This document shows positions 19,788 to 28,621 of a DNA stretch of 64,000 nt, piece by piece. The translations under genes were made by a program, and so were the position numbers. Source of the stretch: JAQIBY01 sp034658655 (GTDB taxonomy: Bacteria; Bacteroidota; Bacteroidia; Bacteroidales; ML635J-15). The notes beneath the pieces were generated by a model that was not told the DNA's origin, made no database searches, and worked only from the letters and a program-made list of their open reading frames with translations. Each line of letters opens with the position of its first letter. Position 1 is the stretch's first letter. Where the stretch lies: the NCBI GenBank assembly GCA_034658655.1, contig JAYEFQ010000134.1, positions 1-64,000 on the forward strand, read 5' to 3'.

Positions 19788-20413
19788 TGGATAAGCATAT
19801 ATCAGAAATTAAGCATTTGATTTTTGACCTCGGGAATGTTTTATTACCTATCGATTTTAATGCCCCAGTAAAGGCTTTTCAAGCAATTGGGTTAACAGAT
19901 TTTGATCGCCTTTACGGAGAAATTCAACAAGTGGATTTATTTAATTTGCTTGAAACAGGAAAAATTTCCGAATCCACTTTTCGTAATGAAATGCGACGAA
20001 TATCCGGATTAAACTGGACAGATCAACAAATTGATGATGCATGGAGTGCGATTATTTTGGACTTCAGAGCATCCACATTTTCCATGTTGGAGCGACTTGC
20101 CGTATCGTATAATTTGTATTTACTTAGCAATTCAAATTCCATTCATTTTACACGATATAATCAACAAGTTATTGACAAATTTCATCCCGACGGATTAAAT
20201 GCATATTTCAAGAAAGCTTATTATTCGCATAAAATGGGTTTGCGAAAACCTGATACTGAGATTTTTCACGCTGTTTTACGCGATGGTGATATCAAGGCTA
20301 ATGATTGTTTGTTTATTGACGACAATGAAGCAAATATCATATCAGCAAAAGCACTGGGTTTCAACACATATCATCACAACCCAACTGATATCATTGAGGA
20401 TTTATTCAACTAA
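19787..20413 (+). CDS. HAD-superfamily phosphatase, YihX-like (subfamily IA)
   Basis: 208 residues. Motif I is IFDLGNVLLPIDF: the nucleophile Asp is present, while the second position is Gly, as in the YihX/epoxide-hydrolase-like branch, where DLGNV is normal. Motif II is LLSNSNS, motif III is the Lys in GLRKPDTEIF, and motif IV is FIDDNEANI. A four-helix cap lies between motifs I and II. Relatives dephosphorylate small sugar phosphates such as glucose-1-phosphate in the cytoplasm; the substrate here is not readable. It overlaps the preceding barrel gene by one base (TAATG). The 43-bp repeat with a hairpin begins 7 bp after its stop and may end the transcript. Confidence 0.85.
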   Translation: MDKHISEIKHLIFDLGNVLLPIDFNAPVKAFQAIGLTDFDRLYGEIQQVDLFNLLETGKISESTFRNEMRRISGLNWTDQQIDDAWSAIILDFRASTFSMLERLAVSYNLYLLSNSNSIHFTRYNQQVIDKFHPDGLNAYFKKAYYSHKMGLRKPDTEIFHAVLRDGDIKANDCLFIDDNEANIISAKALGFNTYHHNPTDIIEDLFN

Positions 20414-20419
20414 TACTGA

Positions 20420-20462
20420 GCTTATCCGTGGCTATTCAAATTTGACCCTTTCAGGGTCTGAA
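20420..20462 (+). repeat. 43-bp direct repeat with internal hairpin, copy 1
   Basis: Begins GCTTATCCGTGGCTATTC and ends GGGTCTGAA. Its core GACCCTTTCAGGGTC forms a 6-bp stem with a 3-nt loop. The second copy, 213 bp downstream, differs at one base. It lies directly after the HAD gene, in the gap between convergent genes. Confidence 0.8.
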
Positions 20463-20632
20463 ACGCTGAATTACAGCCTTTAATAAAACGTTATTTGTGA
20501 ATTTGCATCCATTTTTGTCATGATTTTTGCAATTCCACTGATTCTAATTTCCGGGATTAATTTGTGCGCAAAAATTTCGCCAAAAATTCATGTGGGGTTA
20601 AATTCTTTATCCACGGATTGCACTCGTCCCTC

Positions 20633-20675
20633 GCTTATCCGTCGCTATTCAAATTTGACCCTTTCAGGGTCTGAA
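20633..20675 (+). repeat. 43-bp direct repeat with internal hairpin, copy 2
   Basis: Same sequence as the copy at 20420 except G to C at the eleventh base. It lies 38 bp before the tsaE stop codon (transcribed toward it). The segment between the copies shows no gene. Confidence 0.8.
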
Positions 20676-20712
20676 CATCGCCTATTCTATCAACCTTATT
20701 CCTTAACAACCA

Positions 20713-21135
20713 CTAATTGATAATATCAACTTTAAGTATCCGCTCGTTATTTTCTATTTCTATTATCACCCGAACATAAGTATCGGGGAGAAGCGATTCT
20801 ACTTGTTCTGGCCACTCAATAAAAATTTTATCTGCACTGTCTAAATATTCTTCAAATCCTATTCGTAAAATATCTTCCGGTTTTTCAATTCGATAAAAAT
20901 CGTAATGACAGATTAGCTCTTGCTTCTCAGTGTAATATTCATTCAAAATCGCAAATGTTGGGCTAGTTACTAAGTCTTCAACCTTAAGTTGCTCACAAAT
21001 TGTTTTGATAATAGTAGTTTTTCCAGCACCCATGTTTGCGTAAAATGCAAAAACCTGAAAATCTGAAAAATCATTTATGAATTGATTTACAACTTCATTG
21101 ATAGCTTCTAACGATTGGATGCGATATGTCTTCAT
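20713..21135 (-). CDS. tsaE: tRNA threonylcarbamoyladenosine biosynthesis ATPase TsaE
   Basis: 140 residues, a normal length. The P-loop FYANMGAGKTTIIK is the TsaE Walker A; the SPTFAILNEYY block and HYDFYRIEKPEDILRIGFEEYL, ending in the IEWPE motif, are diagnostic. With TsaB, TsaC and TsaD it makes the t6A37 modification of ANN-decoding tRNAs; TsaE supplies the ATPase step in the cytoplasm. Its ATG overlaps the stop of porX by one base (TAATG), so translation is coupled. The other tsa genes are not in the window. It is the last gene of the long minus-strand cluster, and two 43-bp hairpin repeats follow. Confidence 0.96.
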   Translation of the reverse strand: MKTYRIQSLEAINEVVNQFINDFSDFQVFAFYANMGAGKTTIIKTICEQLKVEDLVTSPTFAILNEYYTEKQELICHYDFYRIEKPEDILRIGFEEYLDSADKIFIEWPEQVESLLPDTYVRVIIEIENNERILKVDIIN

Positions 21136-22694
21136 TATGATTTTGGTGTAAGATGAATAATTGGAATAAGCATTTCTTCCATTGAAATTCCTCCGTGTTG
21201 GAAACTGTCTTTGTACATTTTCATGTATTGATTGTAATTATTCGGATAGACAAAATAGTCATTGCCACTTGCAAACACATAGGTTGAACTGATGTTTGAT
21301 TTTGGTAAATAGGCTTTTTGTGGATCGGTAATTTCAAATACCTCTTTCGGATTGTAATTTAGGCTTTTCCCTTGTTTGTACCGCAAATTGGTAGTTGTAG
21401 TTCGTTCACCTACAATTCGAATCGGGTTTTGAACCCTGATAGCGCCGTGATCGCTGGTTATAATAACTTCTGCTCCTATTTCTGCAATTTCATTAAATAA
21501 TTCCAATAAAGGGGAGTGTTGAAACCAAGATTTTGTTAATGAACGATAGGCTGCTTCGTTTTCAGTCAAATCTTTAATCATTTTCACATCTGTGCGTGCA
21601 TGCGATAACATATCCACGAAATTTACGACAATTGTGTTTAAATCGTAATGCAGTAAATTATTTAATCGGGAGTTTATTTTTTTTACGTATTGTATGTCAT
21701 ATGCTTTTTCATAATGCACACTTTTCTCATTTCCGAAAAAACGATGAATCATTTTTTTAACCATATCCTCTTCATGCATGTTTTTCCCTCCTTCTTCATG
21801 GTCGTTTTTCCATAAGTCAGGATAAATTTTGTTGATTTCAGAGGGCATAAGCCCTGAGAAAATGGCATTTCTAGAATATTGTGTTGATGTAGGAAGGATG
21901 CTGAAATAAGTTTCGTCTTCGCGGATATGAAATTGTTTCGCTAAATTGGGTTGAATTGCTTTCCAATGGTCGTAACGCAAGTTGTCGATAATAAAGAAAA
22001 ATACCTTTTTATTTGCTTTAAGCAGTGGGAAAACTTTTTGTTTCATCAACTGATGCGACATTAGCGGTTTCTCGTCTGATTTGGGATCTAACCAATGAAA
22101 ATAATTTGATTTTATGTATCGGAAGAAGGCGTTATTTGCCTCCTGTTTTTGCATGCTCAAAATATCATCTAAGGTATGGTCTTCAGAGTTTTCAAGTTTT
22201 AATTCCCAGTCAACAAGTTCTTTATACACTGTGTCCCATTCATTGTGCGTTCTAATCTCATTAATTCGCATTCCAAGTTGTCGAAATTCAATTTGGTAAT
22301 CCATACTTGTTTTTTCAGAGACAAGGCGATCTGTGTCCACATGTTTCTTTATGCTCAAAAGAATTTGTTTCGGATTGACAGGTTTGATAAGATAATCGCT
22401 GATACGGCTACCAATTGCCTGATCCATAATGTCTTCCTCTTCACTTTTGGTAATCATAATTACCGGTGTTGAGGGACTTATGCGTTTAATTGCTGTTAAA
22501 GTTTCCAAACCGGAAAGTCCTGGCATATTTTCATCTAAGAAAACTAAATCGAAAATTTTTTCGCGAATTGTTTCAATGGCATCTTGACCATTCGTTGCCG
22601 TTTCGACTTCATATCCTTTATGTTCTAAGAATATGATATGTGGCTTGAGCAGATCAATTTCATCATCTGTCCAAAGTATTTGAATTTTTCTCAT
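21135..22694 (-). CDS. porX: T9SS response regulator PorX (REC + PglZ)
   Basis: 519 residues. The receiver domain (about 1-120) has TDDE at the start, phospho-acceptor Asp54 in FLDENMPGLSG and the conserved Lys in LIKPVNP. A helical linker is followed by a PglZ domain of the alkaline-phosphatase superfamily (about 205-515). Metal-site motifs are all present: IIDNLRYDHW, PTSTQYSRNA, VDMLSHAR, TSDHGA and SFQHGG. In Porphyromonas and Flavobacterium, PorX works with the kinase PorY and sigma factor SigP to switch on T9SS genes, and the PglZ domain has phosphodiesterase activity. It lies 46 bp downstream of sprE/porW and overlaps tsaE, so one operon carries a secretion component and its regulator. 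No porY or sigP here. Confidence 0.96.
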   Translation of the reverse strand: MRKIQILWTDDEIDLLKPHIIFLEHKGYEVETATNGQDAIETIREKIFDLVFLDENMPGLSGLETLTAIKRISPSTPVIMITKSEEEDIMDQAIGSRISDYLIKPVNPKQILLSIKKHVDTDRLVSEKTSMDYQIEFRQLGMRINEIRTHNEWDTVYKELVDWELKLENSEDHTLDDILSMQKQEANNAFFRYIKSNYFHWLDPKSDEKPLMSHQLMKQKVFPLLKANKKVFFFIIDNLRYDHWKAIQPNLAKQFHIREDETYFSILPTSTQYSRNAIFSGLMPSEINKIYPDLWKNDHEEGGKNMHEEDMVKKMIHRFFGNEKSVHYEKAYDIQYVKKINSRLNNLLHYDLNTIVVNFVDMLSHARTDVKMIKDLTENEAAYRSLTKSWFQHSPLLELFNEIAEIGAEVIITSDHGAIRVQNPIRIVGERTTTTNLRYKQGKSLNYNPKEVFEITDPQKAYLPKSNISSTYVFASGNDYFVYPNNYNQYMKMYKDSFQHGGISMEEMLIPIIHLTPKS

Positions 22695-22740
22695 GGATAT
22701 TTATTTTTAGGATTAATTGTAATAATTAGAGAGGGGTGAA

Positions 22741-25437
22741 TCAATAATTATTACGGTAAAATTTCAAATAAAGATCAATATCTTTTTCTTTCTTCAAAAT
22801 CTCATAATTACTTTCTGAAACGACAAATTGTATATGTTCAATGTCATCAATCACCTCAAAAACAGTCTGATTATTTTTTATCAGATTCATGTAATTCATA
22901 GACTGTTTGCTGTTTTTGAATGGTTTAACATGTATCAAGCTTATATCCTCTGAAAAGAGAGAAATATTTACTTTGAAAGTTCGCATATTAAAAGTGAAAA
23001 TATTAAAGCTATTCACTTCAAATTGTAGCTTTTTAGTATCAGCACGTTCTTCAAGTGTTGCTATTATATAAAGATGCATTTCATTCGTGTCAAAGCTGTA
23101 AAGGCTTTCAGCCTTAACATCGTCAGAAACGGTTGTGTCATTTTCAGTGCTTTCAATTTCTGGAGTTGGTCTGCTGTCCAAATCGGCAATAAGCGCATCC
23201 ATATCTGTTTCACCAAGATAACCAAGAATTTGCATCGCCCGATTAGATAGTGCATCTTCTGGGAAATTCTGAATAAACTCTGCTAAATTTTTCTTAAAAA
23301 CCAATTGGTCAACATCTAATGCGCTAGTAATAATCTGTATGAAACGAACTTTTGGGGCATAGGTGCTTTCGGGGTGATTCTGCAAGAAAGTGTTTGCTTT
23401 CATTTCTGCCTGTTGAAATTTATTTTTTCGGTAAAGTTCGTAAAGAGTTTCATATTCTAAGCGTTGCTGCCTTTGCTCTTCGGCCAATTCTTGCATGTAA
23501 TTCGGATTTTTGAGCAATTTGGCATAATGGCTTTCGGGGAATAAATTCATCACTTTTTGTTTGTAAGAATTGGCCTCATTTGACTTCCCTTTTTCTTTGT
23601 ATAGCTCATATAGGCTATAATAGGCAGGAAGTTTATAGCCATGTTCAGGAAAACGTTCATCCAATGATTTAAAAGCCGTAATGGATTTGTCATAATCGTT
23701 AAAATCACGTTTGTAAATTTCTCCCATTGCAAAAAGGGCATCCCGAATGTTTTCATTGGAAACGGCCATTAATGAATCATTCAAAGGTAAATCTTGCATA
23801 TAATATGCTCTGGATTTATTGTCATTGACACGCGCTACTGTATTTGAATCGGATGCTACGCTATCTTGTTCGGCATAAAAATCATCTTGAACCACAGATT
23901 TATTGGAGCGTCTCCAATGGTCTTCCAGTTCACGCGTTCCCCATTTTTTCTTAAATTCATTTTGTCCGAAACTTAGGGTTGCCGGATTATAGAAATACCA
24001 ACCACCTCCAGAGGGTGCATTAATTTGATTTGAGCCTCTGCGTTGATCGAAGAGCATAGAGTTTTGTTGACGTTCCCTTTCCATCTCACGCTCTCTTTGC
24101 TCTTGCTCAATGACAGTTTGAATTTGCTCATCAATTAGTGCATTTCGCTCTTTTTCTGGTAAAGATGCAATGTGTTGGAGGCTGTCTTGAATTTCTACAA
24201 CATCCATTTGAATTACTAACCCGGTTAGGTTTCGGGACAGATTTCTTATTTCATCATATCGCTGGTGTTCATTTGACAAATTCATGATGCAGGTGTCATA
24301 ATATGCTTGCGACAATCTATAGTTTGGGATTTTATAGTAAATATTTCCCAATTTCATGCATGACATCGCTTTTTGGCTATTATTTGAAAAGCTATTTTCG
24401 CTTGATAGTTTGTAGTTTTTGATTGCTTCATCTCGCTTGTTGTTTTCATATTCTATCTCTGCTAAAGCATAATATACTTGATCCAGATAGTCAATGTTTT
24501 TGTCGTCGCGGATCATTTTTGTCAGTAGCTTTTTCATGTCTTTATAGCTACCACCAAGTTTTCCATAACATTCTGCCATATTGATTTTGGCATTAAATGA
24601 CATTTCGTAAGTTGCACTGCTTTTTACTACCTTTTTAAACATCTGAGCCGCCTTACGATAATCGTTTTTCTCTTTATAGAGTTGTGCCAATAAATATTGA
24701 TATCTCGTTCTTTCTGATTTGTTTTTGTTTCCTTTAATGGCTTTATGCAGGAGGGGCATTGCAGCATCTTTTTCTCTAAGTTTTAAATGATATGCAGCTT
24801 TGAGAACATCTACATCTGCTTGTAATTCTTCAGGAAAATCTTTTTCAGCATCAATCTGATCTAACCATTCACGGGTCATTTTCATGTTGTTTGTTGCCAA
24901 ATTGGTTCTGGCCATCCAGTACATGGCATCATATTTAATATCCTCTTTACGGAATTCTCGTATGATATACTCAAAATTTTGACGAGCAGGCAAAAATTCT
25001 GTTTTCATGAAATATGCTTTCCCCATAAGCAAGTAAGAATCGTCAACCCATTTATTGTATTCATTTTTTTTCATGAATTCTTGATCCTTTTTGCTGAGTG
25101 TACCTCCTTTTTGCTTAGGCTTTGCTTTTATCGAATGATATTTTATCGTTTTAGATGCTTTACGGATGGCTTTGTCCATATCACCGGAAATTGTCGATGC
25201 TGTTTCTTCATTTCCAAGGATATAAACGGGGAGCAGTTGGGTGAAGTCGTCGCTGTGCTGGTCTTCGACACGTTTAATGCCTTTTCGGTACGCTTCACGC
25301 CCGTTGAAATATACATTATAATGCGCCGTAATGTTGTGATAAGTGCGGCTAATGAATGTATTTTTTTCCGTAGAGCAACTCATCACCAGTAAAACGATGA
25401 CGAGAAATCCAATGATATGTTGTTTGACCTGTTTCAA
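22741..25437 (-). CDS. sprE: T9SS lipoprotein SprE/PorW (TPR repeats)
   Basis: 898 residues. The signal peptide ends in lipobox VMSC (Cys21). The following STEKNTFISRTYHNITAHY and NVYFNGREAYRKG, given as two pieces of one run, are the family signature. TPR-like helical pairs fill about residues 130-400 and 560-740 (for example KAYFMKTEFLPARQNFEYI, AQLYKEKNDYRKAAQMFKK and EIYKRDFNDYDKSITAFKS). A charged Gln/Glu/Arg-rich stretch at about 430-460 looks disordered or coiled. SprE/PorW is a periplasmic lipoprotein needed for T9SS function and gliding, thought to link PorK/N rings with the translocon. It lies between glmS (54 bp upstream) and porX (46 bp downstream). A TATTTTTG box at 25465-25472 (minus) could give it an extra promoter. 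Confidence 0.92.
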   Translation of the reverse strand: MKQVKQHIIGFLVIVLLVMSCSTEKNTFISRTYHNITAHYNVYFNGREAYRKGIKRVEDQHSDDFTQLLPVYILGNEETASTISGDMDKAIRKASKTIKYHSIKAKPKQKGGTLSKKDQEFMKKNEYNKWVDDSYLLMGKAYFMKTEFLPARQNFEYIIREFRKEDIKYDAMYWMARTNLATNNMKMTREWLDQIDAEKDFPEELQADVDVLKAAYHLKLREKDAAMPLLHKAIKGNKNKSERTRYQYLLAQLYKEKNDYRKAAQMFKKVVKSSATYEMSFNAKINMAECYGKLGGSYKDMKKLLTKMIRDDKNIDYLDQVYYALAEIEYENNKRDEAIKNYKLSSENSFSNNSQKAMSCMKLGNIYYKIPNYRLSQAYYDTCIMNLSNEHQRYDEIRNLSRNLTGLVIQMDVVEIQDSLQHIASLPEKERNALIDEQIQTVIEQEQREREMERERQQNSMLFDQRRGSNQINAPSGGGWYFYNPATLSFGQNEFKKKWGTRELEDHWRRSNKSVVQDDFYAEQDSVASDSNTVARVNDNKSRAYYMQDLPLNDSLMAVSNENIRDALFAMGEIYKRDFNDYDKSITAFKSLDERFPEHGYKLPAYYSLYELYKEKGKSNEANSYKQKVMNLFPESHYAKLLKNPNYMQELAEEQRQQRLEYETLYELYRKNKFQQAEMKANTFLQNHPESTYAPKVRFIQIITSALDVDQLVFKKNLAEFIQNFPEDALSNRAMQILGYLGETDMDALIADLDSRPTPEIESTENDTTVSDDVKAESLYSFDTNEMHLYIIATLEERADTKKLQFEVNSFNIFTFNMRTFKVNISLFSEDISLIHVKPFKNSKQSMNYMNLIKNNQTVFEVIDDIEHIQFVVSESNYEILKKEKDIDLYLKFYRNNY

Positions 25438-25491
25438 GTTTTTTATTTTCCTTTAGTTTAAACTCAAAAATAGTAGCTTTATTATTAAAAA

Positions 25492-27336
25492 CTACTCAAC
25501 GGTTACCGATTTTGCCAAATTTCTTGGTTGATCCACATTGCATCCGCGTAAAACTGCAATGAAATAAGATATTAATTGCAATGGAACTACTGATAGTAAT
25601 GGTGCTAATGCAAAGTCTGATTCAGGAACTTCAATAACATGATCTGCCATTTTGCTAATCGTGTCATCGCCTTCAGTGACAATGGCAATAATAATCCCTT
25701 TTCTAGCCTTTACCTCTTGGATATTGCTAACTATTTTGTCGTATGATTTATCTTTAGTTGCAACAACAATTACCGGCATGTTTTCATCAATTAGTGCAAT
25801 GGGACCATGCTTCATTTCTGCTGCTGGATATCCTTCTGCATGTATATAGGAGATTTCCTTTAATTTAAGGGCTCCTTCCATGGCAACAGGATATAAATAT
25901 CCACGCCCAAGATAAAGTGCATTGGTTGCGTTTTGATATAACTTGCTGATTGCTTCTATTTTATCAGACTTTTTAAGGATTGCAGAAATTTTGTCAGGGA
26001 TTAATGCTAGTTCTTCAATTAAATCGCTGTATTCCTGATTGGTTAGCTCTCCGCTTTTTTGCCCAATTTGCATTGCAATCATAGTAAGCACTGTTACTTG
26101 TGCGGTAAATGCTTTGGTTGATGCGACTCCAATTTCTGGTCCGGCATGTGTGTAAACGCCACCGTCAGTTGCACGTGGGATACTTGCGCCAACAACATTA
26201 CAAACACCAAGTACTGTAGCTCCTTTTTTCTTAGCAAGTTCGATGGCTGCCAATGTATCTGCAGTTTCTCCACTTTGACTGATTGCAATTATAACATCAT
26301 CTTTATAAATAATCGGGTCGCGATAGCGAAATTCACTAGCATATTCAACTTCAGTAGGGATGCGGGCAAACTCTTCAATTAGATATTCGCCTACTAAACC
26401 TGCATGATAACTTGTCCCGCATGCAATGATGATGATGCGTTTTGCATTTGTTAATGCATCCATATTATAATGTAACCCACCGAGTTTTAGTTCATGAGTT
26501 ACTGGATTGATACGACCACGAAAGGTATCGGTAATTGAACGGGGCTGCTCATGTATTTCTTTGAGCATATAATGATCATAACCAGATTTTTCAATTTCAT
26601 CAACATCCAAATCTAATTTATGTACAATCGGTTTTTTCTCGCCTGTATGTTTGCTGTTCAGGTTTTTAAGATTTAATCCGTTTTTACCAATAACAGCCAT
26701 ATCGTTATCTTGTAGATAAATAACCGATTTTGTGTGTTCGACAATCGGGGTAGCATCACTAGCTAGAAAATATTCGCCAGAGCCTACACCAATAACGAGT
26801 GGGCTCCCTTTTCGGACAGCAAATAAATGGTCTTTTTCATCTGTGCAAGCAATGACAAGCCCATATGCACCTACTACCTTGCTTAAAGCTAGCTCTACAG
26901 CGGTTCCTGCATCTACATTGCCTTTTAGGTAAATGTATTCAATTAAATTTGCGAGAACTTCAGTATCCGTTTCACTTTTAAATTCGTAACCACGATTAAC
27001 CAATTTTATTTTAAGTCGATTGTAATTCTCAATAATCCCATTATGAATGATTATGAATTTTCCGTGCATACTGGTGTGAGGATGCGCGTTTATGTCATTG
27101 GGTTCTCCGTGAGTGGCCCAACGCGTGTGCCCTAGCCCAATGTTGCCTTCAATGTTTTTGCCTTGTACCTCTGTCTCTAAATCAGAAACTTTGCCACGGC
27201 ATTTGTATGTGCTGCAATGGTCGTTTATTAATGCAACACCGGCTGAATCGTAACCGCGATATTCAAGCCTTTTTAGTCCTTTTATTAATATTGGGTATGC
27301 TTGTTTTTCACCAATGTATCCAACTATTCCGCACAT
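25492..27336 (-). CDS. glmS: Glutamine-fructose-6-phosphate aminotransferase GlmS
   Basis: 614 residues, the usual length. Cys2 is the amidotransferase nucleophile (MCGIVGYIG), with RGYDSAG, GHTRWATHG and HNGIIENY in the N-terminal Ntn domain (about 1-225). Two SIS domains follow (about 290-430 and 460-600), with CGTSYHAG, ISQSGETADT, EIGVASTKAFT and the C-terminal PRNLAKSVTVE. It makes glucosamine-6-phosphate from fructose-6-phosphate and glutamine, the entry to UDP-GlcNAc for peptidoglycan and LPS, in the cytoplasm. It sits 18 bp after the DUF4270 gene and 54 bp before sprE/porW in one probable transcript. No glmS ribozyme is seen, as expected in this phylum. Confidence 0.98.
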   Translation of the reverse strand: MCGIVGYIGEKQAYPILIKGLKRLEYRGYDSAGVALINDHCSTYKCRGKVSDLETEVQGKNIEGNIGLGHTRWATHGEPNDINAHPHTSMHGKFIIIHNGIIENYNRLKIKLVNRGYEFKSETDTEVLANLIEYIYLKGNVDAGTAVELALSKVVGAYGLVIACTDEKDHLFAVRKGSPLVIGVGSGEYFLASDATPIVEHTKSVIYLQDNDMAVIGKNGLNLKNLNSKHTGEKKPIVHKLDLDVDEIEKSGYDHYMLKEIHEQPRSITDTFRGRINPVTHELKLGGLHYNMDALTNAKRIIIIACGTSYHAGLVGEYLIEEFARIPTEVEYASEFRYRDPIIYKDDVIIAISQSGETADTLAAIELAKKKGATVLGVCNVVGASIPRATDGGVYTHAGPEIGVASTKAFTAQVTVLTMIAMQIGQKSGELTNQEYSDLIEELALIPDKISAILKKSDKIEAISKLYQNATNALYLGRGYLYPVAMEGALKLKEISYIHAEGYPAAEMKHGPIALIDENMPVIVVATKDKSYDKIVSNIQEVKARKGIIIAIVTEGDDTISKMADHVIEVPESDFALAPLLSVVPLQLISYFIAVLRGCNVDQPRNLAKSVTVE

Positions 27337-27354
27337 AGTAAATTAGGTTTTTTG

Positions 27355-28614
27355 TTAAAAATCAGATGTGATAATTTTTATTTGTAATGGAAAATCGGGA
27401 TGAGCTCCACCATATATTGCACAGTAATTTGCACTTGTTCTGTTATTAAGGGCAAAAAGCGATAGAAAATTATCTACGGATAAATCTCCACTTAATAAAT
27501 CCTGTAAATAAAATGGAATATTAAATGTGTAAGATCCGTCGTCATTAAATTCCCCACCAAAGTGACTTGAGTTCACTTTATAGTCTGTTAAAAATTCATA
27601 CAATTCATCATCATTTTTGTAAACGACAGTTAATTGCTCCGGAATATCAGAGGAATTAAAATAGTCTTTCGCTATGGTAACTTGTAATTGTGCTCTGTTT
27701 ATCCCTTTTTCCATGATGGCATTGAATTTAACAGAGTCTTTAATGACAAGTTCTGTTTTAAGCCCTGCGGCTGATTGAATAAATGCATATTCTTGATTAT
27801 CGGTTTGATTATTAATTGCATTAATTATTTCAGATGCCCCGCTGGAATAATCATGATCAAACATGTTAATACGAACTGCGTTGCTGTTGATTAAAAAATC
27901 ATAAATCGTCGTATCATTGTAATGCATAATCATTCGAGAATCATCTGATAGCAAGTCAAAGTAAGCAATGCAACCACCGTCAGTACCTGAAGGTATAATC
28001 TCAAAATATAAGCCTTTTATTGCGCTCAGAAAAGCAACTTCATCTTTATAAATTGTGTTATCAGAAAAAAGCGACAAAAAATCGGGTTCAGATATTGTAA
28101 ATGCAATCGTGTCCTCGCCAGGTTTTGGCATAAAACTGTAAGTTCCAAGTTGCCGGAGCCCCGTACCCACATTATAATCACTATAATAAGTAGACTCAAT
28201 ATCAAAAACAGTATCTAAAACTTGATAAAGGTTAAATTTGATATTGCTTAAGGTATCACCAAAGTACCCACCATAATTCAATACCATTGACATTGAATCG
28301 ACATTAATGGTTACATCTTCGCTAACATTCCCACTAGATAGCATTATTTGGCTAATAAACGATGCGTCTGTTTGTCCAAAATCACTGTCAACATAAGAAC
28401 CTAATAAACTAAGGCTACGCTCATCGGTTGCAACACTATTGTCTCGCACCGTGCGAGTGAAAACACTTAAACTGTCTGTGGCTAAAATGATTTTATCTGA
28501 TCCTGGTTGCAGTCCAATTCCAATGTCAGAAGGTTCTGTTTCGCATGCAGTAAAATTAATAAGCACACCAATAATTACGCTTGCGAAAAGGAGCGTTTGA
28601 AATAATTTCTTCAT
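27355..28614 (-). CDS. DUF4270 family lipoprotein
   Basis: 419 residues. The signal peptide carries lipobox NFTAC (Cys24). The mature N terminus ETEPSDIGIGLQPGSDKI and the LGSYVDSDFGQTDASF segment are typical of DUF4270, a Bacteroidota family of outer-membrane or periplasmic lipoproteins of unknown function. The rest is beta-rich, with VDSMSMVLNYGGYFGD, GLYFEI and NDDGSYTFNIPFYLQD. Neighbours glgA-like (7 bp upstream) and glmS (18 bp downstream) are a familiar context for the family, suggesting a role in envelope polysaccharide or T9SS-linked surface biology, but that is inference. Intact, nothing odd. Confidence 0.85.
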   Translation of the reverse strand: MKKLFQTLLFASVIIGVLINFTACETEPSDIGIGLQPGSDKIILATDSLSVFTRTVRDNSVATDERSLSLLGSYVDSDFGQTDASFISQIMLSSGNVSEDVTINVDSMSMVLNYGGYFGDTLSNIKFNLYQVLDTVFDIESTYYSDYNVGTGLRQLGTYSFMPKPGEDTIAFTISEPDFLSLFSDNTIYKDEVAFLSAIKGLYFEIIPSGTDGGCIAYFDLLSDDSRMIMHYNDTTIYDFLINSNAVRINMFDHDYSSGASEIINAINNQTDNQEYAFIQSAAGLKTELVIKDSVKFNAIMEKGINRAQLQVTIAKDYFNSSDIPEQLTVVYKNDDELYEFLTDYKVNSSHFGGEFNDDGSYTFNIPFYLQDLLSGDLSVDNFLSLFALNNRTSANYCAIYGGAHPDFPLQIKIITSDF

Positions 28615-28621
28615 AAAATAT

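Noticed and set aside
20199..20720. Small plus-strand frames around the 43-bp repeats
   Set aside because: One lies in another phase of the HAD gene, and the other spans repeats and runs into tsaE; no supporting motif.
24979..25392. 137-residue plus-strand frame opposite sprE
   Set aside because: Antisense shadow of a TPR-rich gene; Cys/Phe-rich translation typical of reversed Lys/Glu-rich coding sequence.
25438..25491. glmS ribozyme or riboswitch
   Set aside because: glmS is internal to an operon, the 18-bp gap before it is too short, and no ribozyme core is seen.
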